Assembly (NCBI RefSeq): GCF_000017405.1
Contig: NC_009667.1
Location: forward strand, 1,474,001 to 1,538,000
Length of the DNA stretch: 64,000 nucleotides
Source of the DNA: Brucella anthropi ATCC 49188
GTDB lineage: Bacteria; Pseudomonadota; Alphaproteobacteria; Rhizobiales; Rhizobiaceae
Direction: 5' to 3'
This document shows, in pieces, positions 8,589 to 16,741 of this stretch. The notes under the pieces were generated by a model that was not told the DNA's origin, did no database searches, and saw only the letters and a program-made list of their open reading frames with translations. Position numbers and translations under genes: made by a program. Every line of letters starts with the position of its first letter. The first letter of the stretch is position 1.

Positions 8589-9029
8589 TCAGACGGTTTC
8601 GCGCTCGATATCCCGGCGAAGCACGATTGCTGTAGTGAGATCCTCTACAGTTTCATGAGTGGCGATGAGATCACGCAGGCTGTTGAGGCGGTCTATGGTG
8701 GGGACTTCAACCTCGACGATCAAATCGAGCTGGCCACTCACCGACGATACCCGGCGCACCTCGGCATGGCGCGCCAACTCATCGAGAAGGCCAAGCGCCG
8801 GTGTACGCTTGAGGCTGACCAGAATCATGGCGCGGATGACGTTCCTGTCGATCTGGCCGATGTCTGCCCTGTAACCGCGAATGACGCCATTTTTCTCAAG
8901 ATTGGCGACACGCTCTCCGGTTGCACTGCGCGAAAGACCGATGCGTCCCGCCAGGGTTTTCAGCGGAATGCGCGCTTCCTTGGAGAGAATGGCCAGTATC
9001 TCGCGATCCTTCGCATCCAGTTCCCGCAT
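8589..9029 (-). CDS. Lrp/AsnC-family transcriptional regulator
   Basis: A 146-residue Lrp/AsnC protein. Residues 1-60 contain the winged helix (LDAKDREILAILSKEARIPL, then GLSRSATGERVANLEKNGVIRGY), and residues 65-140 the RAM domain with beta-alpha-beta-beta-alpha-beta pattern. I start at 9029 (MRELDAKD), the usual family N-terminus; a longer frame to 9125 adds an Arg-rich segment of no known kind. It is divergent from the kinase-LytM-aminotransferase fusion gene and probably regulates it, with binding to the repeats at 9057-9086. Confidence 0.87.
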   Translation of the reverse strand: MRELDAKDREILAILSKEARIPLKTLAGRIGLSRSATGERVANLEKNGVIRGYRADIGQIDRNVIRAMILVSLKRTPALGLLDELARHAEVRRVSSVSGQLDLIVEVEVPTIDRLNSLRDLIATHETVEDLTTAIVLRRDIERETV

Positions 9030-9056
9030 GGTCGGTTCTTTCGTATTATCGTAAAT

Positions 9057-9086
9057 GTGCCGGTCCATTCCGGCAAAGTGCCGGTC
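9057..9086. promoter_or_regulatory. Candidate Lrp-type operator: direct and inverted repeats
   Basis: Two copies of GTGCCGGTC start 21 bp apart (9057 and 9078), two helical turns, and the first is part of a perfect inverted repeat GCCGG-tccatt-CCGGC (9059-9074). This lies in the 149-bp gap between the divergent lrp-like gene and the fusion gene, where a local Lrp regulator would bind. Confidence 0.45.
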
Positions 9087-9178
9087 TGACCGACGCCTTG
9101 TCTGATGCCTGAAAATCGCGGACATGCCAAGCTCATCCTGTTACTTCCCATTCATATTCAACCCGTGAAGCGCCTCCC

Positions 9179-12100
9179 ATGACCGATATTTCGCATCCCG
9201 CCCCCGATTTTTCTCCGCAAGAGGCTGAAGTGTTGGCCCAGCTTCATTTCGGCGTGACGGCGAGTGCCTCGCCGCTCGACAGCGAGCGTGATCGCAATTT
9301 CCGGCTGAAGACGGGCAATGGATCGGGGGACTGGATTCTGAAGGTCGTGAATGCCAGCGAACCGCGCGTTGAAAGCGAATTCCAGACCGCGCTGCTGCAG
9401 CATCTGGCCAAGGCTGATCCGGCGCTTGCCGTACCGCGCCTGAAGGCGAGCCTGTCGGGTGAGGTGCTGGCCTCTATCGAAAAGGAAAAGGGCAAGCCCC
9501 ATGCGCTGCGGGTGGCAAGCTGGCTGCCGGGCACGCCGCTGGCCGAGGTCAGGCGCACCAAGGCGCTGATGCACAATCTGGGCGGTGCGCTGGGGCAGCT
9601 GGACCGCGCCTTGCAGGGCTTCATTCATCCGGGCGCCTTGCGTGATTTTGACTGGGATGTGCGCCACGCCGGACGGGCGCGTGACCGTCTGCATTTCATC
9701 GACAAGCCGGAAGATCGCGCCGTCGTCGAGCGCTTCCTTGTCCGTTTCGAGCGCGATATCGCGCCGAAGCTGCCGCTCCAGCGTGCACAGGTGATCCACA
9801 GCGATGCCAATGACTGGAATGTGCTGGTTGATCCGCAGGATAATGAACGTATTGCCGGGCTGATCGATTTCGGCGATGCGGTTCACACCGTTCTGGTTGC
9901 CGAAGTGGCAATTGCCGCTGCCTATTCCATTCTGGATATGGACGACCCGATTGGTGCAGCTGCGGCCCTCGCTGCCGGGTTCCATGCGAAATATCCGCTT
10001 TTGCCGCAGGAAATCGATCTCATATTCGATCTGATTGCGATGCGCCTCGTCACCAGCGTCACGCTGTCGGCTTCGCGCCGCGAGAAGACCGGCGACAATC
10101 CTTATCTTGCGATCAGCGAAGCACCTGCATGGCGGCTTCTGCACAAGCTTGATGCCATGAACGCGCGCTTCGCCACCGCCATCCTGCGCAAGGCATGCGG
10201 TTTCGATGCTGTCGACGGTGCTGGTGCAGTGCGTGACTGGATCAGCGCCAACCGAAAGAACCTCGCCCCCATCGTCCGCCCGCATCCGGCGACCATGACC
10301 AAGGCGCTGGTGCCCTATGGCGACCCGGCCCATGTGATGACGGTCGATTCTGCCGGGCAGCGCCCAAAGGAAGCCACCGCCTGGTGGGATGATTTCTGCA
10401 CCCGCAACCATGTGCAGCTCGGCATCGGTCCATGGGGCGAAAAGCGTACTGTCTATACCGATGAGGCGTTTCGTTCACGCTTTGTCGAAGGCGAGCGGCG
10501 TGTCCACCATCTGGGCCTTGACCTGTTCATGCCTGCAGGCACGCCCGTCTACACGCCGCTTGCAGCTATTGTGAAAAGCGTCGAGATCGAGACCGCGCCA
10601 CTTGGCTACGGCGGCCTGATTGCGCTGGAACATCAGTCGGAAGGCTGCCCGCCTTTCATCACGCTCTGGGGCCATATGGCGCATGAGGCTGTGTCCCGCC
10701 TGAAGCCGGGGCAGAAACTGGCCGCCGGTGATCTCGTCGGCCAGATGGGCGACATGCACGAGAATGGAGGTTGGACACCGCATCTCCATTTCCAGATTTC
10801 GACGGATACCGGCCTCACGGCAGCGGAAATTCTGGGCGTCGGCGAACATGCCTATCTTGATGTTTGGGCCGATATCTTCCCGGATGCCGCAGCTCTTGCC
10901 GATATTCCGGCGGAAGCCTTTCACCAGACCGGTCGCACGCGCGCCGAGATCGTCAGCGCCCGCAAGGATATTCTGCTGCCGAACCTCTCCATCTCCTACT
11001 CCGAGCCGATCAAGTTTGTGCGTGGTGAAGGCGCATGGCTGATCGACAATCGGGGCCGCGCCTATCTCGATTGCTTCAACAATGTCTGCCATCTCGGCCA
11101 CGCTCATCCGCAGGTGGTGGAGGCGATTGCCAGACAGGCCGCAATCCTCAACACCAATACGCGCTATCTGCACGACAACATCGTTTCCTATGCGGAGCGC
11201 CTGACGGCGACTTTGCCCGAAGGTTTGACGGTGGCCTCGTTTGCCTGCTCGGGCAGTGAGGCGAACAGTCTGGCGCTGCGTATGGCACGCGCGCATTCGG
11301 GCCAGCGCGATGCGCTGGTGCTCGACTGGGCCTATCACGGCACGACCCAGGAGCTGATCGATCTCAGCCCTTACAAGTACAAGCGCAAGGGCGGCAAAGG
11401 ACGTCCGGATCACGTGTTTGAGGCCGTCATCCCTGACAGCTACCGCGCGCCGGAAAATTGGCCGCTGGCAGAACATGGCAAGCGCTTTGCTGAAAGTATT
11501 GCCGAGCAGATCGAGGCCATCAAAAGCCTTGGACGCGGCCCGGCCTATTTCATTGCCGAGTCGATCCCGAGCGTCGCCGGTCAGGTCTTCCTGCCGAAAG
11601 GCTATCTGCAGGAAGTCTACGCGATGGTGCGGGCGGCTGGTGGTGTCTGCATCGCGGATGAGGTGCAGGTTGGCTTCGGTCGTGTCGGCAGCCACTGGTG
11701 GGCGTTCGAAATGCAGGATGTGGTGCCGGATATCGTCACCATGGGCAAGCCTATCGGCAACGGCCATCCGATGTCGGCAGTGGTAACGACCCGTGAAATA
11801 GCCAGCAGTTTCAACAATGGCATGGAATATTTCAACACGTTTGGCGGCAATCCGGTTTCCTGCGCGGCAGGTCTGGCAGTGCTGGATGTCATTGAGCGCA
11901 ACGATCTGCGCCGCAACGCGCTTGATATCGGCAACTATCTCATCGACGGGTTCCGCTCGATGCAGAAGCGCTTCGATATCATCGGTGATGTGCGCGGGCA
12001 GGGGCTGTTCCTCGGTATCGAACTGGTCACGGATCGCAAGACCAAGGAACCGGCAACGGCTCTGGCCAAGAAGATCAATGATGGCGCGCGCGAACGCGGC

Positions 12101-12229
12101 ATTCTGATGGGGACTGAAGGTCCGTTCGACAATGTCCTGAAAATGCGCCCGCCGATGATCTTCACGCGTGCCAATGCCGATCATCTGCTGAGCGTTCTGG
12201 AGGACAGCTTCGCGGCTGCACTGAAGTAG
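9179..12229 (+). CDS. Three-domain fusion: APH-type kinase, LytM/M23 domain, class III PLP aminotransferase/phospho-lyase
   Basis: The 1016-residue protein has three parts. Residues 20-345 form an aminoglycoside-phosphotransferase/choline-kinase fold: catalytic loop [14 protein letters not shown] (His207, Asp209, Asn214) and metal-binding LIDFGDA (Asp230). Residues 435-550 are an M23/LytM fold with candidate zinc ligands His444, Asp448 and His538 in HLHF, plus His499 in LWGHM. Residues 595-1016 are a class III aminotransferase with Asp827 (IADEVQ) and the PLP lysine Lys857 in GKPIGNG. The GKPIGNGHP pattern is that of the phospho-lyases acting on phosphoethanolamine or phosphohydroxylysine, so kinase plus lyase could break down an amino alcohol or hydroxy-amino acid. 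The role of the LytM domain is unknown. A divergent lrp-like regulator and a downstream binding protein suggest amino-compound catabolism. Confidence 0.88.
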   Translation: MTDISHPAPDFSPQEAEVLAQLHFGVTASASPLDSERDRNFRLKTGNGSGDWILKVVNASEPRVESEFQTALLQHLAKADPALAVPRLKASLSGEVLASIEKEKGKPHALRVASWLPGTPLAEVRRTKALMHNLGGALGQLDRALQGFIHPGALRDFDWDVRHAGRARDRLHFIDKPEDRAVVERFLVRFERDIAPKLPLQRAQVIHSDANDWNVLVDPQDNERIAGLIDFGDAVHTVLVAEVAIAAAYSILDMDDPIGAAAALAAGFHAKYPLLPQEIDLIFDLIAMRLVTSVTLSASRREKTGDNPYLAISEAPAWRLLHKLDAMNARFATAILRKACGFDAVDGAGAVRDWISANRKNLAPIVRPHPATMTKALVPYGDPAHVMTVDSAGQRPKEATAWWDDFCTRNHVQLGIGPWGEKRTVYTDEAFRSRFVEGERRVHHLGLDLFMPAGTPVYTPLAAIVKSVEIETAPLGYGGLIALEHQSEGCPPFITLWGHMAHEAVSRLKPGQKLAAGDLVGQMGDMHENGGWTPHLHFQISTDTGLTAAEILGVGEHAYLDVWADIFPDAAALADIPAEAFHQTGRTRAEIVSARKDILLPNLSISYSEPIKFVRGEGAWLIDNRGRAYLDCFNNVCHLGHAHPQVVEAIARQAAILNTNTRYLHDNIVSYAERLTATLPEGLTVASFACSGSEANSLALRMARAHSGQRDALVLDWAYHGTTQELIDLSPYKYKRKGGKGRPDHVFEAVIPDSYRAPENWPLAEHGKRFAESIAEQIEAIKSLGRGPAYFIAESIPSVAGQVFLPKGYLQEVYAMVRAAGGVCIADEVQVGFGRVGSHWWAFEMQDVVPDIVTMGKPIGNGHPMSAVVTTREIASSFNNGMEYFNTFGGNPVSCAAGLAVLDVIERNDLRRNALDIGNYLIDGFRSMQKRFDIIGDVRGQGLFLGIELVTDRKTKEPATALAKKINDGARERGILMGTEGPFDNVLKMRPPMIFTRANADHLLSVLEDSFAAALK

Positions 12230-12260
12230 TTCGTAGTCGGATAACTGAACAAACAACAAG

Positions 12261-12280
12261 CCCGGCGGCGTGCTGCCGGG
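12261..12280 (+). terminator. Weak hairpin after the fusion gene
   Basis: CCCGGCGG-cgtg-CTGCCGGG forms an 8-bp stem with one G-T pair, about 30 nt past the stop of the fusion gene. A T-run appears only about 14 nt later, so termination is doubtful; it could instead separate expression of the fusion gene from the downstream binding-protein gene. Confidence 0.35.
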
Positions 12281-12297
12281 CAATGGATCGGCTTTTT

Positions 12298-12349
12298 CGA
12301 AATTCTGGGCCGAAATTCTGGGCCGAAACTCTGGCCTGAAACTCTGGGA
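12298..12349 (+). repeat. Four tandem 13-bp repeats in the leader of the binding-protein gene
   Basis: Four head-to-tail units at 12298, 12311, 12324 and 12337. The first two are identical (CGAAATTCTGGGC); the third is CGAAACTCTGGCC and the fourth TGAAACTCTGGGA. The last unit runs directly into the ribosome binding site GGGAGGAGG of the next gene. Confidence 0.85.
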
Positions 12350-12358
12350 GGAGGAACA

Positions 12359-13378
12359 ATGAAAAAAATAGTTTTGGGTTCGTTATTGGCGGCGGGCTTT
12401 GCCATGTCCGCTCAAAGTGGGGCGCAGGCGGATACGCTTTCGACCGTGAAGGAGCGCGGCAAGATCAATTGCGGCGTCAGTCAGGGCGTTGCAGGCTTTT
12501 CGTCGCCAGACGATCAGGGCAAATGGACCGGCTTCGATATTGATTTCTGTCGTGCGGTATCGGCGGCAGTCTTTGGCGATCCTGACAAGGTGAGCTTCAT
12601 TCCGCTTTCGACCAAGGAACGCTTCACGGCGTTGCAATCCGGCACGGTCGACCTGCTTTCGCGCCAGACCACCTGGACGCTTTCGCGTGATGCGGGCATG
12701 GGCATCCATTTCGTCGGCACCGCCTATTATGACGGTCAAGGTTTCATGATCCGTAAGGATCTGGGTATCGATAGCGCCTTGAAGCTCGACGGCGCTTCGG
12801 TCTGCACCGAGCAGGGCACGACCACCGAACAGAACGCCGCTGATTTTTTCAGCGCCAACAGTATCAAGTATGAACCGGTGGTGATTGATTCTGCCGATGG
12901 CATCCTGAAGGCATTTGAAACGGGTCGCTGTGATGTTTACACGACCGACGCGTCCGCACTTTATGCGCAACGTCTGAAGCTTGCCGAACCTGATGCTTTC
13001 ACCGTTCTGCCGGAAGTGATTTCCAAGGAGCCGCTTGGACCTGCCGTCCGCCAGGGCGACGATAAATGGTTCAACATCGTTCGCTGGACGCTGTTTGCAA
13101 TGCTTGAGGCAGAGGAACTGGGCATTACGCAAGCCTCCGCTGATGCGGATCTGAACTCCAAGAAGCCGGACGTGCGCCGTTTCCTCGGATCGGAAGGCGA
13201 TAGCGGCCAACAGCTCGGCCTTGAGCCGAAATGGGCCTATAATGTCGTCTCCAAGATCGGCAATTATGGCGAAATGTTTGAACGCACCATCGGCAAGGGC
13301 AGCCTGCTCAAGATCGACCGCGGCATCAATGCGCTGTGGAACAAGGGCGGGCTCATGTATGCGCCGCCTGTAAAATAA
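12359..13378 (+). CDS. General L-amino acid ABC transporter periplasmic binding protein (AapJ-like, orphan)
   Basis: A 339-residue type II periplasmic binding protein (SBP_bac_3). The signal peptide MKKIVLGSLLAAGFAMSAQ ends near AQA; the mature part has the AapJ/BztA pattern LSTVKERGKINCGVSQGVAGFS, then GFDIDFCRAVSAAVFGD and DVYTTDASALYAQR. AapJ proteins bind a broad range of L-amino acids and feed AapQMP, but no permease or ATPase gene is next to it. It follows the fusion gene on the same strand by 129 bp, so it may supply that enzyme's substrate or share permeases coded elsewhere. Its stop is 5 bp from the end of the convergent rpiR-like gene. The start ATG follows GGGAGGAGGAACA. Confidence 0.87.
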   Translation: MKKIVLGSLLAAGFAMSAQSGAQADTLSTVKERGKINCGVSQGVAGFSSPDDQGKWTGFDIDFCRAVSAAVFGDPDKVSFIPLSTKERFTALQSGTVDLLSRQTTWTLSRDAGMGIHFVGTAYYDGQGFMIRKDLGIDSALKLDGASVCTEQGTTTEQNAADFFSANSIKYEPVVIDSADGILKAFETGRCDVYTTDASALYAQRLKLAEPDAFTVLPEVISKEPLGPAVRQGDDKWFNIVRWTLFAMLEAEELGITQASADADLNSKKPDVRRFLGSEGDSGQQLGLEPKWAYNVVSKIGNYGEMFERTIGKGSLLKIDRGINALWNKGGLMYAPPVK

Positions 13379-13383
13379 CCGGT

Positions 13384-14226
13384 TTACAGCTCTTCGAGCA
13401 GGTCGCCGGAGGCTTCGATATCACGCAGGCGCTTTCGTCCGGAAGCGCCTGCTTTTTCAATGGCCCGCGTGGTCAATAAATGGCAGAGCGCCATGACCGC
13501 AACGTGATTGAACAACGGGCCGGGTGCCAGTGTCTGGCAATGAAAATGCCATTGCGCGGAAGCCCGGAACGGCGCGCCTTCATCGGTGATGTAGAGAAGT
13601 TTCGCACCACGCTTTTCGATGGCGGCAAGGATGTCGTCCATTTTTGCAATACGGCGGCGAAGCGCGAAGACGATGACCATATCGTCAGGGCTGATGCTGG
13701 CAATATATTCGCCAAGTGTTTGGCCCGGTCCGGGAACCGCAACGATATTGTCCACCACCTGTATCATCTGCCATTGCAGATAGGCCGCAAAAGGCTGGCT
13801 GCTGCGAAAGCCGAATACCCATGTCTTGCGTGCGCCGAGCATTGCTTCCACAACGGCGTCGATCTGTGTTTCGCGTATGGAAAGAAAGGTCTTTTCCAGA
13901 TTGGCGATGCCCTGACCGACATGCGAAGACAGGGACTGGCCGCTCTCCGCATCGGTGGCACTCGACAGAAACAGACGCGATCCCGTCTGTTTTTCCTCAC
14001 GGGCATGGCGTCGGGATTCTTCATAGGTGTCATAACCGAGGCGCTGTACGAAACGCGTCACGGTCGCGTTGGAAACATGGGCGAGAGCTGCCAGTTCCGA
14101 CGCCGAATAGCTCGCCAGTTCCCCTGGAAAATCACATACGAATTCACCCAGCCTTTTTTCGGCTGGCGGCAGTTCGTCCATAACGTCTCTTACGCGGGTC
14201 AGAAAGGACTTTTCGGTGGGTTTCAT
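13384..14226 (-). CDS. RpiR/MurR-family transcriptional regulator with SIS domain
   Basis: A 280-residue regulator. Residues 10-85 carry the RpiR helix-turn-helix (LASYSASELAALAHVSNATV then FVQRLGYDTYEESRR). Residues 125-260 form the SIS sugar-phosphate/ligand domain, with GFRSSQPFAAYLQW and DDMVIVFALRRR. RpiR proteins respond to phosphosugars or other small metabolites. It is divergent from the MFS transporter gene, and two matching palindromes lie between them (14238-14253 and 14382-14397), so it likely represses or activates that transporter and itself. Confidence 0.87.
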   Translation of the reverse strand: MKPTEKSFLTRVRDVMDELPPAEKRLGEFVCDFPGELASYSASELAALAHVSNATVTRFVQRLGYDTYEESRRHAREEKQTGSRLFLSSATDAESGQSLSSHVGQGIANLEKTFLSIRETQIDAVVEAMLGARKTWVFGFRSSQPFAAYLQWQMIQVVDNIVAVPGPGQTLGEYIASISPDDMVIVFALRRRIAKMDDILAAIEKRGAKLLYITDEGAPFRASAQWHFHCQTLAPGPLFNHVAVMALCHLLTTRAIEKAGASGRKRLRDIEASGDLLEEL

Positions 14227-14237
14227 GTGCCGCCTGA

Positions 14238-14253
14238 TGAAATCATATTTTCA
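14238..14253. promoter_or_regulatory. Candidate RpiR operator 1 (TGAAA-N6-TTTCA)
   Basis: TGAAA-TCATAT-TTTCA, 12 bp upstream of the rpiR-like start codon. It shares arms and spacing with the second site at 14382-14397. AT-rich inverted repeats of this type are usual for RpiR regulators. Confidence 0.55.
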
Positions 14254-14381
14254 GATTGCCTAACTATTAGCAGCTTTTGACTATTTTTGCATCTTTTTCG
14301 CCTAAGCTTTGAGCAGATTATCTATCTGAAAATAAACGATAAAAAATTGCTTGTAAAAATTGATTTTCTGATGTTTGATTA

Positions 14382-14397
14382 TGAAAAAATAATTTCA
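14382..14397. promoter_or_regulatory. Candidate RpiR operator 2 (TGAAA-N6-TTTCA)
   Basis: TGAAA-AAATAA-TTTCA, 30 bp upstream of the MFS transporter start; one more matching base on each side extends the arms to ATGAAA/TTTCAT. The two sites are 144 bp apart, which would allow looping. Confidence 0.55.
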
Positions 14398-14427
14398 TAC
14401 GGCTAATATCATGGGAGTTGGACCGTT

Positions 14428-15882
14428 ATGGCAGGGGAACAAATGATACAATCCGGTGCGACGTCACCGGCCATCAAGCAGATGGAAAATGCATTGGGAA
14501 ATATCGGCGTGACAACTGCGCACAAGCAGATTCTCGCGCTGATCCTGATCGGCTGTCTCTTTGACAGTTTCGAGCAGAACACGATTGGCCTCGTCGGGCC
14601 GATCCTTCGCGAACAATGGGGTCTGTCGGGCGCCGATATCGGCTTCCTCAATACCATCACTTTCGCAAGCGCGGCCATTGGCCGTCTCTTGTCCGGCATT
14701 CTTGGCGACCGGTACGGCCGCCGTGTCATGCTGACGATCAATCTTCTTCTCTTCACCGTCGGTTCCGCACTTTGTGCGCTCGCACCGAGCTTCGGCTGGC
14801 TCTGTCTCGCACGCGCCATCGTCGGCTTTGGTGTCGGCGGCGAAATTTCGACTGCCGTTACGATGCTTGCCGAATTCTGTTCGCCGAAGTTCCGTGGAAC
14901 TGCAGCCGGTCTCGTCAATGTCGGCGCAGGCGGTTTCGGCAACTTCCTCGCCCCGGCTTTCGGCCTGCTGGTTTTCACGCTCTTTCCGGGCGACGACAAC
15001 TGGCGCTGGCTCTTCGCTGTTCTGGCGATCCCCGCTTTCCTCGTTGTTTTCTTTCGCCGTTACGTGCCTGAAACACCGCGTTTTCTGGCCTCGCAAGGCA
15101 AGATCGACGAAGCAAACAAGGTGCTTTCCATTCTGGCGTCCGGATCACTCCGACCCAAGAACCTGAAAGTCACTGAATATCTGTCGAAGTCGGAAGACAG
15201 TGACACCAAGCCTGTCAAGGGCAATTGGAGGGAACTGTTCCAGGCGCCTTATCTTGGCCGCACCGTCCCTGTGGCGATCGCGATCCTGATGAGCTACGGC
15301 GCACAGCTTTCCGTCCTGACGCTGATGCCAATGATTTTCGTTTCGATGGGCTACACGCTTTCGGGCAGCCTTCTTTACAGCATGATCATCCAGAGCGGCA
15401 GCGTGCTCGGTGCCATTGCAGCATCGGCATTCGGCTATTACTTTCCGCGCAAGAAAGTTCTCAGCCTGGGTGCGGTCTGTGCCTGTGCCGCAGCGCTTTC
15501 GATCATCTATCTGGGCACGAACATCTATCTGGTGCTGTTCTTCGGAGCGCTGTTCCAGTTCTTTGTCCTGTTGCTCAACACGTCGATCTGGATTTACGCG
15601 CCGGAACTCTATCCGACCCGTATCCGCGGCTTCGGTGTGGCACTCATCCTCGCGAGCGGTTCGGCTGCCGGATCCTTCGTGCCGACGATTGCGGGTGCCT
15701 TGTTCGACACATACGGAATGCTTGGTGTCTTCGGCCTTGCCGCATCGATGTATGCCATCTTCGCATTCTGCATCCAGCTTGGGCCGGAAACCTATGGTCG
15801 GTCCATGGAAGACTTGACGCAGCCGGCGGAAGCCGACGAGCCGACGGTCGATTTCACAAAAACTGCTAAAGAACAGGCCTGA
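14428..15882 (+). CDS. Major facilitator superfamily transporter
   Basis: A 484-residue permease with about 12 membrane segments. It has the MFS loop 2-3 motif as GILGDRYGRRVML (after TM2), a second basic loop after the central break, RYVPETPRFLASQGK typical of the sugar/aromatic-acid branch, and WIYAPELYPTRIRGFGV before TM11, which matches the PESPR and PELYPTxxR motifs of the SP/AAHS families. The substrate is therefore likely a sugar, organic or aromatic acid. It is followed after 2 nt by the racemase-like gene, so both form an operon controlled by the divergent rpiR-like gene. The start ATG is preceded by GGGAG. Confidence 0.85.
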   Translation: MAGEQMIQSGATSPAIKQMENALGNIGVTTAHKQILALILIGCLFDSFEQNTIGLVGPILREQWGLSGADIGFLNTITFASAAIGRLLSGILGDRYGRRVMLTINLLLFTVGSALCALAPSFGWLCLARAIVGFGVGGEISTAVTMLAEFCSPKFRGTAAGLVNVGAGGFGNFLAPAFGLLVFTLFPGDDNWRWLFAVLAIPAFLVVFFRRYVPETPRFLASQGKIDEANKVLSILASGSLRPKNLKVTEYLSKSEDSDTKPVKGNWRELFQAPYLGRTVPVAIAILMSYGAQLSVLTLMPMIFVSMGYTLSGSLLYSMIIQSGSVLGAIAASAFGYYFPRKKVLSLGAVCACAAALSIIYLGTNIYLVLFFGALFQFFVLLLNTSIWIYAPELYPTRIRGFGVALILASGSAAGSFVPTIAGALFDTYGMLGVFGLAASMYAIFAFCIQLGPETYGRSMEDLTQPAEADEPTVDFTKTAKEQA

Positions 15883-15884
15883 AC

Positions 15885-16571
15885 ATGACTGCATCATCCC
15901 CCTATGTCCTGCTGATCAATCCAAACAGCTCAGAGGCAACGAGCGGGATGATGCTCGATATTGCCAGGCGGAAGGCGAACGGGCGGCTTCGGATCGAAGC
16001 CGCCACTGCGACACGCAGCCCTTCGATGATCGTCAATGACGAGCAGCTGATGGCTTCAGCGGCGCAAGTCATAGAAATCGGCAGGGGGCAGAATTCAAAC
16101 TGCATCGGGGTCATTGTCAGCGCTTATGGCGATCCCGGTGTCGTGCATCTGCAGGAGAGCCTGGCCGTGCCGGTTCTCGGCATTTGCGAGGCCTCGATGG
16201 TCGAGGCAACACGGAATGGACGACGGTTCGGCATTGCGACGGTAACGCCGGATCTTGCCGATGCGATAGCGGCGCGGGCGGAAAGCCTAGGCCTGTCGCA
16301 TCTTTATACGGGTATTCGCTGCACGCCCGGAGACCCTGAGAAGCTGGCGCGCGATGGCGCGCGTCTGCGTACAGAACTGGAAGCGGCGGTACGGCTTTGC
16401 ATCATGGATGGAGCCGAAGCGGTCATCATCGGCGGTGGGCCGCTCGGGGAAGCTGCGGAACAACTGCGTGGCGGCTTCGATATTCCGATTGTCGCGCCGA
16501 TCTCGTCAGCGGTGGAGCTGATGATCGAAGCGCTCGACAAACAGCAGGTCTGTGGAGAAGCGCAGGCCTGA
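15885..16571 (+). CDS. Asp/Glu/hydantoin racemase-superfamily protein lacking the usual cysteines
   Basis: A 228-residue protein of the Asp/Glu/hydantoin racemase superfamily: the N-terminus VLLINPNSSEATSGMM is the classic start, followed by GVIVSAYGDPGV and IIGGGPLGEAAEQL. In hydantoin racemases the catalytic pair lies in an ACF-DPG segment and a later GC-AGM segment; here these read AYGDPG and GGGPLG, so both cysteines appear replaced. A cysteine in GICEA is at another position. It may be an isomerase or binding protein with another mechanism. It is co-transcribed with the MFS transporter, suggesting it acts on the imported acid. The gene ends before a strong bidirectional terminator. Confidence 0.75.
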   Translation: MTASSPYVLLINPNSSEATSGMMLDIARRKANGRLRIEAATATRSPSMIVNDEQLMASAAQVIEIGRGQNSNCIGVIVSAYGDPGVVHLQESLAVPVLGICEASMVEATRNGRRFGIATVTPDLADAIAARAESLGLSHLYTGIRCTPGDPEKLARDGARLRTELEAAVRLCIMDGAEAVIIGGGPLGEAAEQLRGGFDIPIVAPISSAVELMIEALDKQQVCGEAQA

Positions 16572-16688
16572 TTGTGGGATTGCCGGGACACTCGTTCCAG
16601 CGACCGAAAGGCATTTTATCGGTGCGGTACACCCCCTTGCACCGGATCACAGATACGCCGGGGGCGTTGTGATTGAAAATGTCTTTTT

Positions 16689-16728
16689 GCACGCTTCCTT
16701 CTTGGCCGAGAAGAAAGCGTGCTTTTTT
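16689..16728. terminator. Bidirectional rho-independent terminator
   Basis: GCACGCTT...AAGCGTGC extends into a long imperfect stem (16689-16722) with GGCC in the loop region. A T6 run follows on the plus strand and an A-rich stretch precedes it, so it can stop both the racemase-like transcript and the convergent TPP-enzyme transcript, whose stop codon is at 16742. Confidence 0.85.
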
Positions 16729-16741
16729 ATTTGGCGTCCGT

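Noticed and set aside
10475..12283. A 602-codon minus-strand frame
   Set aside because: It is antisense to the aminotransferase part of the fusion gene, which has clear motifs; the opposite frame has none.
12298..12349. Possible CRISPR array
   Set aside because: The 13-bp units are directly joined without spacers and there are no cas genes.
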